A stretch of 64,000 nucleotides of DNA from Synechococcus sp. KORDI-52 (GTDB lineage Bacteria > Cyanobacteriota > Cyanobacteriia > PCC-6307 > Cyanobiaceae). The stretch covers positions 1,612,001 to 1,676,000 of the forward strand of contig NZ_CP006271.1 in assembly GCF_000737595.1 (NCBI RefSeq), read 5' to 3'. The position numbers and the translations under genes are program-made. How positions within the stretch are numbered: the stretch's first letter is position 1; every line of letters starts with the position of its first letter. A model generated the notes under the pieces. It made no database searches and had not been told where the DNA came from. It saw nothing but the letters and a program-made list of their open reading frames with translations. Shown here piece after piece: positions 32,139 through 41,568 of this stretch.

Positions 32139-34628
32139 CTACCGCTCTTGTCGGAGTGCCTGTTCCTTCATCCGCTGAACCCGTTCGAGAACTGACTCGT
32201 TGCTGAGTCGAGAATTTAGCCGCTCCACCAACAGTGGAAAGGCCAGCGGGCTGGGCCGCGGGATTTCAACGTGCAGCCATTCCTGGCTTGAGGCGCGTTG
32301 CAAGGCCGCCTCCAGGCGCGCGATCTCCAGCTGGTCGTCGAGCACCTCCTGCTGCGCCTGCAGCAGCAAGCGGTTATTCGGCTCATGGCGGCTGAACACA
32401 TCAAAGAGCAGCGATGCACTGATCTGAAGCTGACCGGCGCTTTTGCTGGATCCAGGGAATCCCCGGTTCATCAGGCCAGCGATCTGGGCGATGGCGCGGA
32501 AGCGTCGCCGTTGCAGCTCGGACAGATTCAGTGCGTTTTTCAGATCCCGCTCCAGCTTTTGGCGATCGAGCAGCAGATCGATATGGTCCTCCAGTAGCTC
32601 CGCCATGGGGTAGCTCTTCGGTGCCAACAGCTCAAAGCCGTAGTCGTTCACCGACACCGTGATCGTGCCCCGCTCTAGACGGGTGAGCCGCGACGCCCAG
32701 AGGAAGCCGATGCCTTCATGCACGAACCGCCCTTCGAAGGGGTAGGCAAAGAGGTGTGTGCCTTCCCGGGTGCGACAGGTCTCAATCAACAGCTGCCCAA
32801 CCGTCGGTAACACCGAGATGTCCTGTTGTCGATCAAACAGGGGCTTCAGAGCCTGCAGTTCAGCGTTGTCGAGATCACCCCGGCTGGCACGGTCCACCTC
32901 GAGACGCAGGTGATGGGTCAGCAGATCGGAGAGGGCCATCTGTCCCCCAGCCCAGGCAGGCACCGTGCGCGTTTTCTTGGTGCTGACCTTCACGTAGGCG
33001 GTCATGTCGCGCAGCCGCAGGAATTCCAGCTGACGGCCCGAGAAGAAGAACACATCCTTCGGCTTGAGCTGGCTGATGAAGGTCTCCTCCACATGGCCGA
33101 GAACGGCACCACGCACAAAACGCACGGTGATCGCCGGTGCAGCCGTGATCGTTCCGACGTTGAGACGGTGCAGCCGGGCGATGGCCTTGTCGCGAACCCG
33201 GTAGCACTGGCTTGCCTGCTCCCACTCGAGCTTGCGGTAGCGGGGATAGGCCCCGAGGCACTCCCCGCCCTGCTCCAGAAACAGCATGCACCAGTCCCAG
33301 TCGTCTTGGCTCAGATCGGCGTAGGCCGCACAGCTCCGAACGGCCTGCACGGTCTTGTCGGGATTGAAGCCAGGGCCACAGGCCAACCCCGTGAGGTGCT
33401 GCAGCAGCACATCCAGAGGAGCCTTCGGCGGCTTGCGTTGTTCCACCAGACCCTCCCCCAGCCCCCGACGCACAGCACTGAGCTCAAGCAGTTCGAGCGC
33501 ATTGGTTGGCATGAACAGCACCTGGGATGTTCCACCGGGCAAATGCGCTGATCGCCCCGCCCGTTGCAGCAGGCGCGCCAGATTTTTAGGGCTGCCGATC
33601 TGCACCACCTGTTCCACTGGTTGGAAGTCCACCCCGAGGTCCAGGGAGCTGGTGCAGACCACCCAACGAATGCCGCCAGCTTTCACGGAGGCTTCGATCG
33701 CTTCCCGCTCGCTGCGATCAATGGCGCTGTGGTGCAGGGCCAATCCCTCCTCCATTTCCGGGCAGGCGAAGCGCAGACACTGGTGCCAACGCTCCGACTG
33801 ATTGCGGGTATTGGTGAACAACAAGGTACTGATCCCAGGATTCAGGCGGGCCACCAGCTCCTCGTACATCCGCAACCCGAGGTGTCCGGCCCAGGGGAAG
33901 CCATCGATCGTCTCTGGAAGGATGCTCTGAATCTCCGTGCTGCGTGCAGGGGCGCCCCCGATCAGCTGCGGTTCGCCTGACGTCCCTAGAGCATGGCGCG
34001 CTGCCTGCTCGATGTTGCCGATGGTCGCACTGATGGCCCAGGTCTGGAGCCCGGGGAGCAGCTGCCGCAACCAGCTCAGGCACAGCTCCGTCTGGCTGCC
34101 CCGTTTGCTGCCCATCAACTCGTGCCATTCATCGAGGATCACCGTCTGCAGCTGGCCAAACAACGCTTCAGCCTTGGTGTTGCTGAGTAGCAGAGCGAGG
34201 GACTCCGGGGTTGTCACCAGAATCTGTGGCGGTGCCTTGAGCTGTTTGGTGCGTTCGCTGCTGCTGCTGTCGCCATTGCGGATGCCCACCCGAATCGGCC
34301 AACCCATCGCCTCGATCGGTTCGCGGATCGCCAGCGACAAGTCGCGGCTGAGGGCCCGCAAGGGTGTGATGTAGAGCAAACGTATTCCCTTCAGCGGGTG
34401 CTCCTCCGCCAACATCCGCGCGATCGGTCCCATCACGGCGGCGAAGGTTTTGCCAGACCCTGTGGGCACTTGGATCAACCCATTTCGCCCCGTCAGATAA
34501 GCGCTCCAGGTCTCTTCCTGAAACGGCAGCGGAGTCCAGTTTCTCTGCGCGAACCAGGCATGAATCGGGTTCAAGCGAGGGTCGCTGGTTGCTGGTTTGG
34601 CCTTGGCCTTCGTTTTTGAAGCTGCCAT
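32139..34628 (-). CDS. ligase-associated DEXH helicase (Lhr-Core type)
   Basis: An 829-residue superfamily 2 helicase. Walker A VPTGSGKT is at 54-61 and the DExH box DEWH at 166-169; QRAGRSAHLPGG forms motif VI. The C-terminal half contains the winged-helix and beta-barrel domains of Lhr-Core proteins. In bacteria this helicase is encoded with an ATP-dependent ligase and an MBL-fold nuclease and is thought to act in DNA damage repair. Its start overlaps the ligase stop as TGATG. Length and domains are complete. Confidence 0.92.
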   Translation of the reverse strand: MAASKTKAKAKPATSDPRLNPIHAWFAQRNWTPLPFQEETWSAYLTGRNGLIQVPTGSGKTFAAVMGPIARMLAEEHPLKGIRLLYITPLRALSRDLSLAIREPIEAMGWPIRVGIRNGDSSSSERTKQLKAPPQILVTTPESLALLLSNTKAEALFGQLQTVILDEWHELMGSKRGSQTELCLSWLRQLLPGLQTWAISATIGNIEQAARHALGTSGEPQLIGGAPARSTEIQSILPETIDGFPWAGHLGLRMYEELVARLNPGISTLLFTNTRNQSERWHQCLRFACPEMEEGLALHHSAIDRSEREAIEASVKAGGIRWVVCTSSLDLGVDFQPVEQVVQIGSPKNLARLLQRAGRSAHLPGGTSQVLFMPTNALELLELSAVRRGLGEGLVEQRKPPKAPLDVLLQHLTGLACGPGFNPDKTVQAVRSCAAYADLSQDDWDWCMLFLEQGGECLGAYPRYRKLEWEQASQCYRVRDKAIARLHRLNVGTITAAPAITVRFVRGAVLGHVEETFISQLKPKDVFFFSGRQLEFLRLRDMTAYVKVSTKKTRTVPAWAGGQMALSDLLTHHLRLEVDRASRGDLDNAELQALKPLFDRQQDISVLPTVGQLLIETCRTREGTHLFAYPFEGRFVHEGIGFLWASRLTRLERGTITVSVNDYGFELLAPKSYPMAELLEDHIDLLLDRQKLERDLKNALNLSELQRRRFRAIAQIAGLMNRGFPGSSKSAGQLQISASLLFDVFSRHEPNNRLLLQAQQEVLDDQLEIARLEAALQRASSQEWLHVEIPRPSPLAFPLLVERLNSRLSNESVLERVQRMKEQALRQER

Positions 34629-36319
34629 CAGCGGTTCTCGATCAATGCCATCGCTGTCTGGAGTGAATCCGCTTCGTCGGCAGGTTTGTCGCGACGCCAG
34701 CGCAGAATCCTTGGGAAACGCACGGCGATGCCGGATTTGTGGCGTTTTGAGGGGTGGATGCCCTCAAATCCGATTTCAAACACCAGCTCGGATTTCAGGG
34801 ATCGTGCCGGCCCGAAGCGCTGCAGGGTGTTGCGGCGGATCCAGCGGTCGAGCTCAAGGATTTCGGCATCGTTGAGGCCGGAATAAGCCTTGGCGAAGGT
34901 CACCAACTGCGGCCTTTCAGTGTTGGTCCAGAGGCCGAAGGTGTAATCGGTGAACAGGTTGGCGCGACGTCCACTGCCGGCTTGGGCATAGAGGAGCACC
35001 GCATCGAGGGTCATCGGCTCCAGCTTGTGTTTCCACCAGTTGCCGCGTTTGCGGCCGCTCAAATAAGGCGATTCCGCCCGTTTGAGCATCAGGCCCTCAG
35101 CATTGTGCTGACGGGCCTGGTTGCGTTGCGCCTCAAGGTCCTCCCAGGAGTCGATCGACCAGGACGGGCTCTGCTGCAGGCGCCATGCCTCGGGATGCTT
35201 GATGTTGTCGAGCAGCTCAGCCAGCTGCTGCTGGCGCTGCCTTAATCCCTGCTGGCGGATGTCGACGCCCTGATGTTCCAGCAGGTCGTAGGCGATGAAC
35301 CGCATCGGGCAGTCCCGTTTCAACGTTGTTCCAACGGTTTTGCGCCCCAGCCGTCGTTGCAGCTGGTCAAAGCCAAGCGGTGTTGCTGCGTCCTGTCGCC
35401 AGCAGATCAGCTCGCCGTCGAGAACGCTGCCGGATGGCAAGGCCTTGGCCACCTCCACAAGCTCAGGAAAGCTCTCGTTCACCAGCTCCTCTCCACGGCT
35501 CCAGAGGTAGACCCCGGAACCGCGATGAATCAGTTGCCCGCGGATCCCATCCCATTTCCACTCCAGTTGCCAATCGTTCGCCGATGTCTCCTGCAACCGT
35601 TCCGGCTCCAGGGGACTAGCGAGATAAAAGGGGTAAGGCGTGCCCCTGGAACGATGCTCATCCGCGGTTGCGCTGGCGGTGAGTTGAGCGAAGCGCTCAG
35701 CAGACGGCTCAAACCCGCCCATCAGCCGTTGCACCACCAGGCTTTCTTCCAGTCCAAACGCTTCGGCAATGGCGCGGCTGATCAGGCCCGTCGACACACC
35801 CACACGGAATCCCCCCGTGAGCAACTTGTTGACGATCAAGTGCTGGTCGAGCGGGGTTCGGTGCCAGAGCCAGATCACGGCATTGGCCTGGTCGTCGTCG
35901 CTTCGGGTGCTGATGGCAGGGAGCAGCGTGTCCATCCACCAGCTCAGGGGCATGTCTCCCTCACCGCTGGGCAGACCGGGATCGCTTGCTGCAACCCGCT
36001 CCTGCACGGCGGGCCAGAGCAGGCTGATGGTTTCGGCTGAGTCGCCCACCTGGCCGTAGCAGTCGTCGATCAGCCAATCCGGCAGACCACCCCGGTCCCG
36101 CAGGATGTCGCGGAGTCGGCGACCGGTGATCAGGCGGCGGCGGCGTTTGCCCAACAGCAGCGTCAACGCCCAGGCGGCTTGCTCTTGATCGACCTCCTGA
36201 AAGTGATCCACCAGCGCCTGCACCTTGGCTTTGGTGCCCGTGATCTGATCCAGATGATTGAACAGGTCCTGAAAGGCCCGCATGCGCGCTTGAACGGGAT
36301 GGAACAAATGCCCCGCCAT
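34628..36319 (-). CDS. ATP-dependent DNA ligase
   Basis: A 563-residue ligase. Motif I EWKWDGIRG gives nucleotidylated Lys255; the adenylation domain is followed by an OB-fold domain (GFEGIHPSKRHKSGIAVRFP motif near the C-terminus) and preceded by an N-terminal DNA-binding domain. It seals nicks using ATP, alongside the cell's NAD-dependent LigA expected elsewhere. It is coupled to the helicase gene downstream (TGATG). This type accompanies Lhr-Core helicases and MBL nucleases. Confidence 0.93.
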   Translation of the reverse strand: MAGHLFHPVQARMRAFQDLFNHLDQITGTKAKVQALVDHFQEVDQEQAAWALTLLLGKRRRRLITGRRLRDILRDRGGLPDWLIDDCYGQVGDSAETISLLWPAVQERVAASDPGLPSGEGDMPLSWWMDTLLPAISTRSDDDQANAVIWLWHRTPLDQHLIVNKLLTGGFRVGVSTGLISRAIAEAFGLEESLVVQRLMGGFEPSAERFAQLTASATADEHRSRGTPYPFYLASPLEPERLQETSANDWQLEWKWDGIRGQLIHRGSGVYLWSRGEELVNESFPELVEVAKALPSGSVLDGELICWRQDAATPLGFDQLQRRLGRKTVGTTLKRDCPMRFIAYDLLEHQGVDIRQQGLRQRQQQLAELLDNIKHPEAWRLQQSPSWSIDSWEDLEAQRNQARQHNAEGLMLKRAESPYLSGRKRGNWWKHKLEPMTLDAVLLYAQAGSGRRANLFTDYTFGLWTNTERPQLVTFAKAYSGLNDAEILELDRWIRRNTLQRFGPARSLKSELVFEIGFEGIHPSKRHKSGIAVRFPRILRWRRDKPADEADSLQTAMALIENR

Positions 36320-36402
36320 CCTGACAAGACATTTTGTGAGCAGTGCTGGAAATCCGGTGGAAACCTGTGTTGATCTGAGCGACAGCTTCCTGAATCAGCC
36401 GG

Positions 36403-36663
36403 ATGGCACTCCTCTGGGACAACCTGGCGCAACAACTTGACACTGTCCGCGCCACTGAGTCAGTAACTGCCGTGGTGACTCCTGTGGCTGTTCCGGAAAC
36501 AGCTGAGGATCCTTCCGACCGTCAACGTCGACTGCAGAAGGCACTTGAAGCCATCAAAGACAGTGGCAACGCCATGATGATCGAGTCGCTCAATGCTGCG
36601 ATCGAAGGCCGCCAGGCGAATTTGAACCTTCCTGAACTTCCCGACGGCATCGCCAAGTTCTAG
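36403..36663 (+). CDS. small hypothetical protein inside the ligase cluster
   Basis: An 86-residue protein read opposite to its neighbours, between the ligase and nuclease genes. It has a helical segment (RQRRLQKALEAIKDSG, then MIESLNAAIEGRQ) and a Pro-rich C-terminus. No family is recognised. Its stop overlaps the nuclease stop by four bases; its start is 83 bases from the ligase start, so the two diverge. Confidence 0.65.
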   Translation: MALLWDNLAQQLDTVRATESVTAVVTPVAVPETAEDPSDRQRRLQKALEAIKDSGNAMMIESLNAAIEGRQANLNLPELPDGIAKF

Positions 36664-37646
36664 TCCGATTCGCCTTCAAACAGGGTCTCCAGCGGTTCCG
36701 CATCCACACCCTCCACGTCACGCAGGTAACGGGCTAGAACGTCGCTCTGGCCATGGGTGACGTACACCTTGCGGGCGCCGCTGTCCCGCACGGTCTGGAT
36801 CAGTCCAGGCCAGTCGGCATGGTCACTGAGCACGAAGCCCCGCTCGTAGCCCCGCCGTCTCCGGGCGCCGCGAACGGCCATCCAGCCTGAGGCAAAGGCA
36901 GTTTGGGGCGCCTTGAAGCGACGCATCCAGCTGGAGCGATGGGCCGAGGGTGGCGCCAGGATCAATCGCCCATGGAGCGGATCCTTGCGCGGCAGTTCAC
37001 TGACGGGCCGGCTGGGGGTCATGGGAATCCCCGCATCGCGGTAGTGACGCGTCACGGTCTCCACAGCGCCGTGCAGCAGCACCTCCTCCTCGACGCCAAT
37101 GGCCTTCAGCTCAGCCAGCAAGCGTTGGGCTTTGCCGAAGGCGTAGCAGAACAGCAGTGACGGCCTGCTGCGATCACCGCTCCACCAGGCATGAATGTCC
37201 TGGGCCACCTGAGCACCGCTCATCCATCGATAGATCGGCATCCCGAAGGTGGCTTCGGTGATCAACACGTCGCAGCGCACCGGTTCAAAGGGTTCACAGC
37301 TGGGGTCGTCATCCCGTTTGTAATCACCGCTCACCACCCACACCTCACCCTCCGACTCCAGGCGGACCTGCGCCGAACCCAGCACGTGTCCTGCACTGTG
37401 AAACGACACCTTGCACTGCCCCAGCCAGTGCTCCTCGCCATAGGCCACGGGGTGCAGCGTGATGTCTTGGCCGAGTCTTTGGCGCAGAACCCCTTCACTG
37501 GAAGCCACAGCCCAGTACTCCCCGCATCCGGGGCGGGCGTGGTCGGCATGGGCATGGGTGATCAAGGCCCGTGGCACCGGGCGCCACGGGTCAACCCAAG
37601 CCTTCGCCGCTCGGCAATACAACCCTTCCGGCGTGCGTTCGATCAA
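36660..37646 (-). CDS. ligase-associated DNA exonuclease (MBL fold)
   Basis: A 328-residue metallo-beta-lactamase/beta-CASP-like protein. HxHxDH is at His31-His36 (HAHADHARPG), with a further metal ligand set around SAGHVLGSAQV and VSGDYKRD. Known relatives are manganese-dependent nucleases encoded with Lhr-Core helicase and ATP-dependent ligase. It lies on the same strand as those two genes but is separated from them by an opposite-strand gene, so it has its own promoter upstream of 37646. Confidence 0.9.
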   Translation of the reverse strand: MIERTPEGLYCRAAKAWVDPWRPVPRALITHAHADHARPGCGEYWAVASSEGVLRQRLGQDITLHPVAYGEEHWLGQCKVSFHSAGHVLGSAQVRLESEGEVWVVSGDYKRDDDPSCEPFEPVRCDVLITEATFGMPIYRWMSGAQVAQDIHAWWSGDRSRPSLLFCYAFGKAQRLLAELKAIGVEEEVLLHGAVETVTRHYRDAGIPMTPSRPVSELPRKDPLHGRLILAPPSAHRSSWMRRFKAPQTAFASGWMAVRGARRRRGYERGFVLSDHADWPGLIQTVRDSGARKVYVTHGQSDVLARYLRDVEGVDAEPLETLFEGESD

Positions 37647-37713
37647 GCCCCGCTGCTGATCGCTGCGGCCAGTCTGAAAGCCCCGTAGCTTGAGTGCGTT
37701 TGTTCAGGCCTTA

Positions 37714-37947
37714 ATGAAGCTGCTCGCCGCCGCTCTGTTTGTTTCAGCCCTGGCTGTGCCCGGTTCCGCTCTGGCTCAGAAAAAGATTCCCAAGGCTCAA
37801 GGTCACAACCAATGCCCCCTGGGATACGTCAACACCCTGGGCACCACCTGTGTGTCGCCGATCTATTACGAGATGATGCCCACCAACGGTGAGGCCTGCC
37901 CCTCTGGCTGGATGAACGTTGGCGCTGGCTATTGCCGCAAGAAGTAA
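37714..37947 (+). CDS. small exported Cys-containing protein
   Basis: A 77-residue protein from ATG 37714 (TTG 37690 would extend it). A Sec signal peptide ends at GSALAQ; the mature part has four cysteines in QCPLGY, TTCVSP, ACPSGW and YCRKK, likely forming two disulphides. The family is unknown. Its stop TAA abuts the stop of the convergent thioredoxin-like gene with no base between. Confidence 0.65.
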   Translation: MKLLAAALFVSALAVPGSALAQKKIPKAQGHNQCPLGYVNTLGTTCVSPIYYEMMPTNGEACPSGWMNVGAGYCRKK

Positions 37948-38379
37948 TCACTTCTGTTGACGAGGCTTCAGGCCACTCCAGCGTTCGAGGGTGTTGATCG
38001 ATTGAACACCCTCCAGACGCGTTGCTCCTGGGCGTATCCACGTGGGAATGGATTCAATCTTGGCATCCCTGCATTGCTCAACCTGTTCGGGGAATGCATC
38101 GGGAAGACCACACTCCACATAATTCAGTTGGCGTCCGGCCTGTTTGCCGAAGAGCTTCATCTGCTGCTTGCAGGCTGGGCACCAATGGGCACCAAAAAAT
38201 TTAGCGCCAACCTTGTCGAGCTGGTCTGCCAATTTGATTGTTTGTTCCGTCGATTCCGTGGCGGGTTCAGCAATCGGTTGATTCCAGGGCTGTGCATCTG
38301 CTCTGAGGCACGACAAGCCCGTGAGCGCTGCCATCAAAACCAGGCCCCTCATGGCGTTTGGTTGGTTCAGATCTTTCAT
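37948..38379 (-). CDS. exported thioredoxin-like protein
   Basis: A 143-residue protein with a signal peptide (LVLMAALTGLSCLRADAQ) and a thioredoxin-like domain carrying Cys67-Pro-Ala-Cys70 in GAHWCPACKQQM, then a YVECGLPDA and a cis-Pro SIPTWI. This matches the thioredoxin-like tail of cyanobacterial VKOR fusions, which pass electrons during disulphide bond formation in the lumen or periplasm. Here it is a stand-alone protein. The Cys-rich secreted protein encoded beside it could be a substrate, which is inference. Confidence 0.8.
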   Translation of the reverse strand: MKDLNQPNAMRGLVLMAALTGLSCLRADAQPWNQPIAEPATESTEQTIKLADQLDKVGAKFFGAHWCPACKQQMKLFGKQAGRQLNYVECGLPDAFPEQVEQCRDAKIESIPTWIRPGATRLEGVQSINTLERWSGLKPRQQK

Positions 38380-38447
38380 GCCCCACGCTGTCTTGGTGAT
38401 CGAAAATCTATTCGAACCAGCATGTTGTCCTGGAGGCCGTTGCTGAC

Positions 38448-39380
38448 TTAACGGCTCATTTCCAGCATGCGCTGCATGGGCTTCATGGCTTTTACACGCA
38501 TCGATTCATCCATTTCGATCGCAGGCGTGAGGGTCTCCAGGCATGCCTTCAGTTTTTCCAGGGTGTTGAGCCGCATGTAAGGGCAGGCATTGCAGCTGCA
38601 TCCATCGATCCCCGGCACGTCGAGCAGGGTTTTTTCAGGAACCCGTTGCTGCATCTGATGCAGGATCCCCGGTTCCGTCAGAACGATGAAGCTGTTTGAG
38701 GAGCTTTGTTCGGCGTAACTCAACAACTTGCTGGTGGATCCAATGAAATCCGCCAGGTCCAGCAGATTCTGCTGGCACTCGGGGTGGGCGATCACTTCAG
38801 CCCCGGGATGTTCGTGCTTCAAGGCAAGCACGGCTTCTTCGCTGAAGGTCTCATGCACGATGCAGCGTCCCGGCCAGAGGGTCAGCTCGCGACCGCTCTG
38901 TTGCTGCACCCAGCGCCCCAGGTTCTGATCGGGGGCGAACAGAACGGGCCGATCGGCAGGCAGTTGGTTCACCAGATCAACGGCATTGCTGCTGGTGCAG
39001 ATCAGATCGCTTTGCGCCTTCACTGCGGCTGTGCAGTTGATGTAGCTCACCACAATGTGATCGGGGTGCTCCGATCGAAATTCGGCGAATTCATCGGAGG
39101 GACAGTCGTCCGCCAGGGAGCAACCGGCCTCCAGATCCGGCAGCACCACCGTCTTTTCCGGGCTGAGAATTTTGGCGGTCTCGGCCATGAAGTGAACACC
39201 GCAGAACACGATCACGTCTGCATCGGTGTTGGCGGCCTGGCGCGACAGCTCCAGGGAGTCACCGACGAAATCGGCGATGTCCTGGATTTCCGGCTCCTGG
39301 TAGTAGTGCGCCAGGATCACGGCATTGCGGTCCTGGCGAAGCCGGTTGATCGCCGCAACAAGGGCGGTGTCAGCGCTCAT
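38448..39380 (-). CDS. nadA: quinolinate synthase
   Basis: A 310-residue protein from ATG 39380 (an upstream reading to 39419 is unlikely). NadA makes quinolinate from iminoaspartate and dihydroxyacetone phosphate for NAD synthesis. [33 protein letters not shown] and the [17 protein letters not shown] block with conserved cysteines for the [4Fe-4S] cluster are visible. It diverges from the metallophosphoesterase gene with a 53-base gap. No nadB or nadC is in the window. Confidence 0.95.
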   Translation of the reverse strand: MSADTALVAAINRLRQDRNAVILAHYYQEPEIQDIADFVGDSLELSRQAANTDADVIVFCGVHFMAETAKILSPEKTVVLPDLEAGCSLADDCPSDEFAEFRSEHPDHIVVSYINCTAAVKAQSDLICTSSNAVDLVNQLPADRPVLFAPDQNLGRWVQQQSGRELTLWPGRCIVHETFSEEAVLALKHEHPGAEVIAHPECQQNLLDLADFIGSTSKLLSYAEQSSSNSFIVLTEPGILHQMQQRVPEKTLLDVPGIDGCSCNACPYMRLNTLEKLKACLETLTPAIEMDESMRVKAMKPMQRMLEMSR

Positions 39381-39433
39381 CAGGACCGGTTCGGGGCAGG
39401 ATGGCCACAGCCTAGGCATTCGCTCTGAAGCAT

Positions 39434-40282
39434 CTGCGACTTGCCATTGCCGGTGATCTGCACGGCGCCTGGGGCGATGCAGATGAGCAGCTGCTGCAGC
39501 AGCTCAAGCCCGACGCTGTTCTTTTCGTTGGTGATCTTGCTGATGGAGACCTGCGTCTGACGCGAAGGATCACGCGGCTTCCCTTCCCCGTGGCCGTGAT
39601 CCTGGGCAACCACGACCGCGGGCGAGATCGCAGTGGCGGCATCCTCGAGCAACAACTCACTGTGCTCGGCGATCTCCATTGCGCCTGGAGGTCGGTTCAC
39701 TGGCCCGAGCTCCCCTTGACGGTTGTGGGGGCGCGTCCATGCAGTCCCGGTGGTGGTTTTCACCTGTCGAAAGCGGTGGAAGCGGTGTACGGCCCGGTCA
39801 CGCTTGAGGCTTCAGCCGAGCGGATCGTGAAGGCCGCCGCCGATGTTCCCGCTGATCAGCCCTTGATCGTGATGGCCCACTGCGGACCCTCCGGATTGGG
39901 ATCAGAGGCCGCCAGTCCCTGTGGACGGGATTGGAAGACCCCGGCGGTGGACTGGGGGGATCAGGATCTGGCCTTGGCTTTGGATCTCATGGCCCGGACC
40001 CGACCCGCCGATCTGGTGATCTTTGGCCACATGCACCATGCCCTCAAACGCGGCTCCGGCTTTCGCCAGACTCTGCTGCGCCACCGCCAAGGTACGGCGC
40101 TGATCAACGCCGCCTGCGTGCCGCGCTCAGGGGTTGATGGGGAAGGACGACCTCTGCTGCATCTCTCCTGGGCGGAATTCAAGGGTTCCCATCTGATTCA
40201 GCTCGCTCATCGCTGGTACACCCCCGAGGCCGAGTTGATCCATCAGGAGCAGTTGCCGATGGATGCTTCGCTTTCGTGCTGA
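39434..40282 (+). CDS. metallophosphoesterase (TIGR04168-like), non-ATG start
   Basis: A 282-residue calcineurin-like phosphoesterase. The motifs GDLHG, GDLADGD, GNHDR and later GHMHH are complete only if translation starts well before GTG 39590. Upstream of GDLHG the frame is open to a TAG 15 bases before 39434, and it has no ATG, GTG or TTG; CTG 39434 (reading [11 protein letters not shown]) sits where the family methionine would be. It is thus probably a CTG start. The C-terminus overlaps the next gene by seven bases. Substrate unknown. Confidence 0.75.
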   Translation: MRLAIAGDLHGAWGDADEQLLQQLKPDAVLFVGDLADGDLRLTRRITRLPFPVAVILGNHDRGRDRSGGILEQQLTVLGDLHCAWRSVHWPELPLTVVGARPCSPGGGFHLSKAVEAVYGPVTLEASAERIVKAAADVPADQPLIVMAHCGPSGLGSEAASPCGRDWKTPAVDWGDQDLALALDLMARTRPADLVIFGHMHHALKRGSGFRQTLLRHRQGTALINAACVPRSGVDGEGRPLLHLSWAEFKGSHLIQLAHRWYTPEAELIHQEQLPMDASLSC

Positions 40283-41361
40283 TCTACTTCTGCAGCAGCA
40301 GCCATGGCTTTGGCCATGCGGCCCGTGACGCCGCAGTGCTGCAGGAGCTTCGCCACCTGCGTCCCGAGTGGACATTGGTGATGAGCTCGGCTCTGCCAGC
40401 CGCAATGCTGACGATGCTGCTGGGGGATGAATCGATTCAGCAACGCCCCTGCCAGTGGGATGTGGGCATGGTGCAGGCCGATGCTCTCGGTGTGAACCGC
40501 GCCGCCACCCTCAGCGCCCTCGATCAGCTTGAACAAAGGCTGCCGGCGACGATTCAGGCGGAAGCCAGCTGGCTGGAATCGCAGGGGCAGCCGGTGCTGA
40601 TTCTCGGGGACATTCCTCCGGCCGCTGCCGCCTTGGCCCAACGTCTGGATGCCCCCCTGGTCTGGATGAGCAATTTCGGATGGGACGACATCTACGGCCC
40701 CTTGGGGGATGCCTTTCATCGCTGGGCCGATGCTGCAGCTGAGGCCTATCGGAGCGGTGATCTGCTGTTGCGCTGCCCTTTTGATCTAGCGATGAACTGG
40801 GGGATGGCTGAACACAGGCTTGGCCTGGTGTGCGGCCGCCCCCGGGCCATCCCACCTGCTTTTGAGGCTGGTCTGGATGATCTGCAAGCGCCCCTGGTGT
40901 TGGTGGGCTTCGGGGGTCTTGGTCTGTCGCTCAGCAGTGAGCTGTTTCAGCTCTGGCCAGGGCACCATTTCCTGTTGCCGGCCTCTGCTGAAGCCTCGTC
41001 ATCGTCTGAACTGGCTGGGTTGCCTAATCTCACGGTGCTGCCGGATGGCATGCGCCCTGTTGATGTGCTCGGTCGCTGTTCCCGTTTTCTGGGTAAGCCG
41101 GGTTTCAGCAGCTTCTGCGAGGCGATGGCCATCGGCGTTGGGCTTCACGTTGTCGAGCGCAGCGGATTTGCTGAAGCATCGGCACTGATGACAGGGCTGC
41201 AACGGCATGGTCAGTACCGATGCCTGACGCGATCTGATCTCGACACAGGGGCATGGCAGCTGGATCAGCCTTTGTTGCTGCCAAGTGATGCACCACTGTC
41301 TCCATCAGGGGCCCAAGACGCCGCTCGGAGACTGGTGGAATGGGTTGGAGACCATTTTTAA
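40276..41361 (+). CDS. glycosyltransferase-like protein (GT-B, MurG-like)
   Basis: A 361-residue protein from GTG 40276. [20 protein letters not shown] at the N-terminus matches the GHG-containing loop of GT-B proteins such as MurG-like transferases and the N-terminal domain of L-arabinokinase. A late FLGKPGFSSFCEAMAIGVG block fits the nucleotide-sugar binding side. Donor and acceptor are unknown. It overlaps the phosphoesterase gene by seven bases and ends in an AT-rich hairpin. Confidence 0.75.
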   Translation: MLIYFCSSSHGFGHAARDAAVLQELRHLRPEWTLVMSSALPAAMLTMLLGDESIQQRPCQWDVGMVQADALGVNRAATLSALDQLEQRLPATIQAEASWLESQGQPVLILGDIPPAAAALAQRLDAPLVWMSNFGWDDIYGPLGDAFHRWADAAAEAYRSGDLLLRCPFDLAMNWGMAEHRLGLVCGRPRAIPPAFEAGLDDLQAPLVLVGFGGLGLSLSSELFQLWPGHHFLLPASAEASSSSELAGLPNLTVLPDGMRPVDVLGRCSRFLGKPGFSSFCEAMAIGVGLHVVERSGFAEASALMTGLQRHGQYRCLTRSDLDTGAWQLDQPLLLPSDAPLSPSGAQDAARRLVEWVGDHF

Positions 41362-41385
41362 TTTGCAGGATTAAAAATTTTTTTT
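41355..41385 (+). terminator. AT-rich terminator
   Basis: TTTTTAAT and ATTAAAAA form an eight-base stem followed by a run of nine T. The stop codon of the GT-B gene lies inside the stem. Confidence 0.5.
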
Positions 41386-41568
41386 TGCTCCAATACGCGC
41401 TCACGCTAATGGCTTGTCCAATTGTTTGACTGGCATATATACCTATTGCCTCGAGGCTTCGGTTCGACAAAGTCATTGCGGATGAGTTTTCTTGTCCGCT
41501 TGAGCATTTCATTCGCTTCTGATCTGCTCCTCGTCCTCAGTTGAGGGCATGCTCTTTGAACGCTTTTT

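Noticed and set aside
39434-40282. The ligase-associated phosphoesterase PdeM
   Set aside because: The order of motifs and the length fit the cyanobacterial TIGR04168-type protein, and it is next to nadA rather than in the ligase set.
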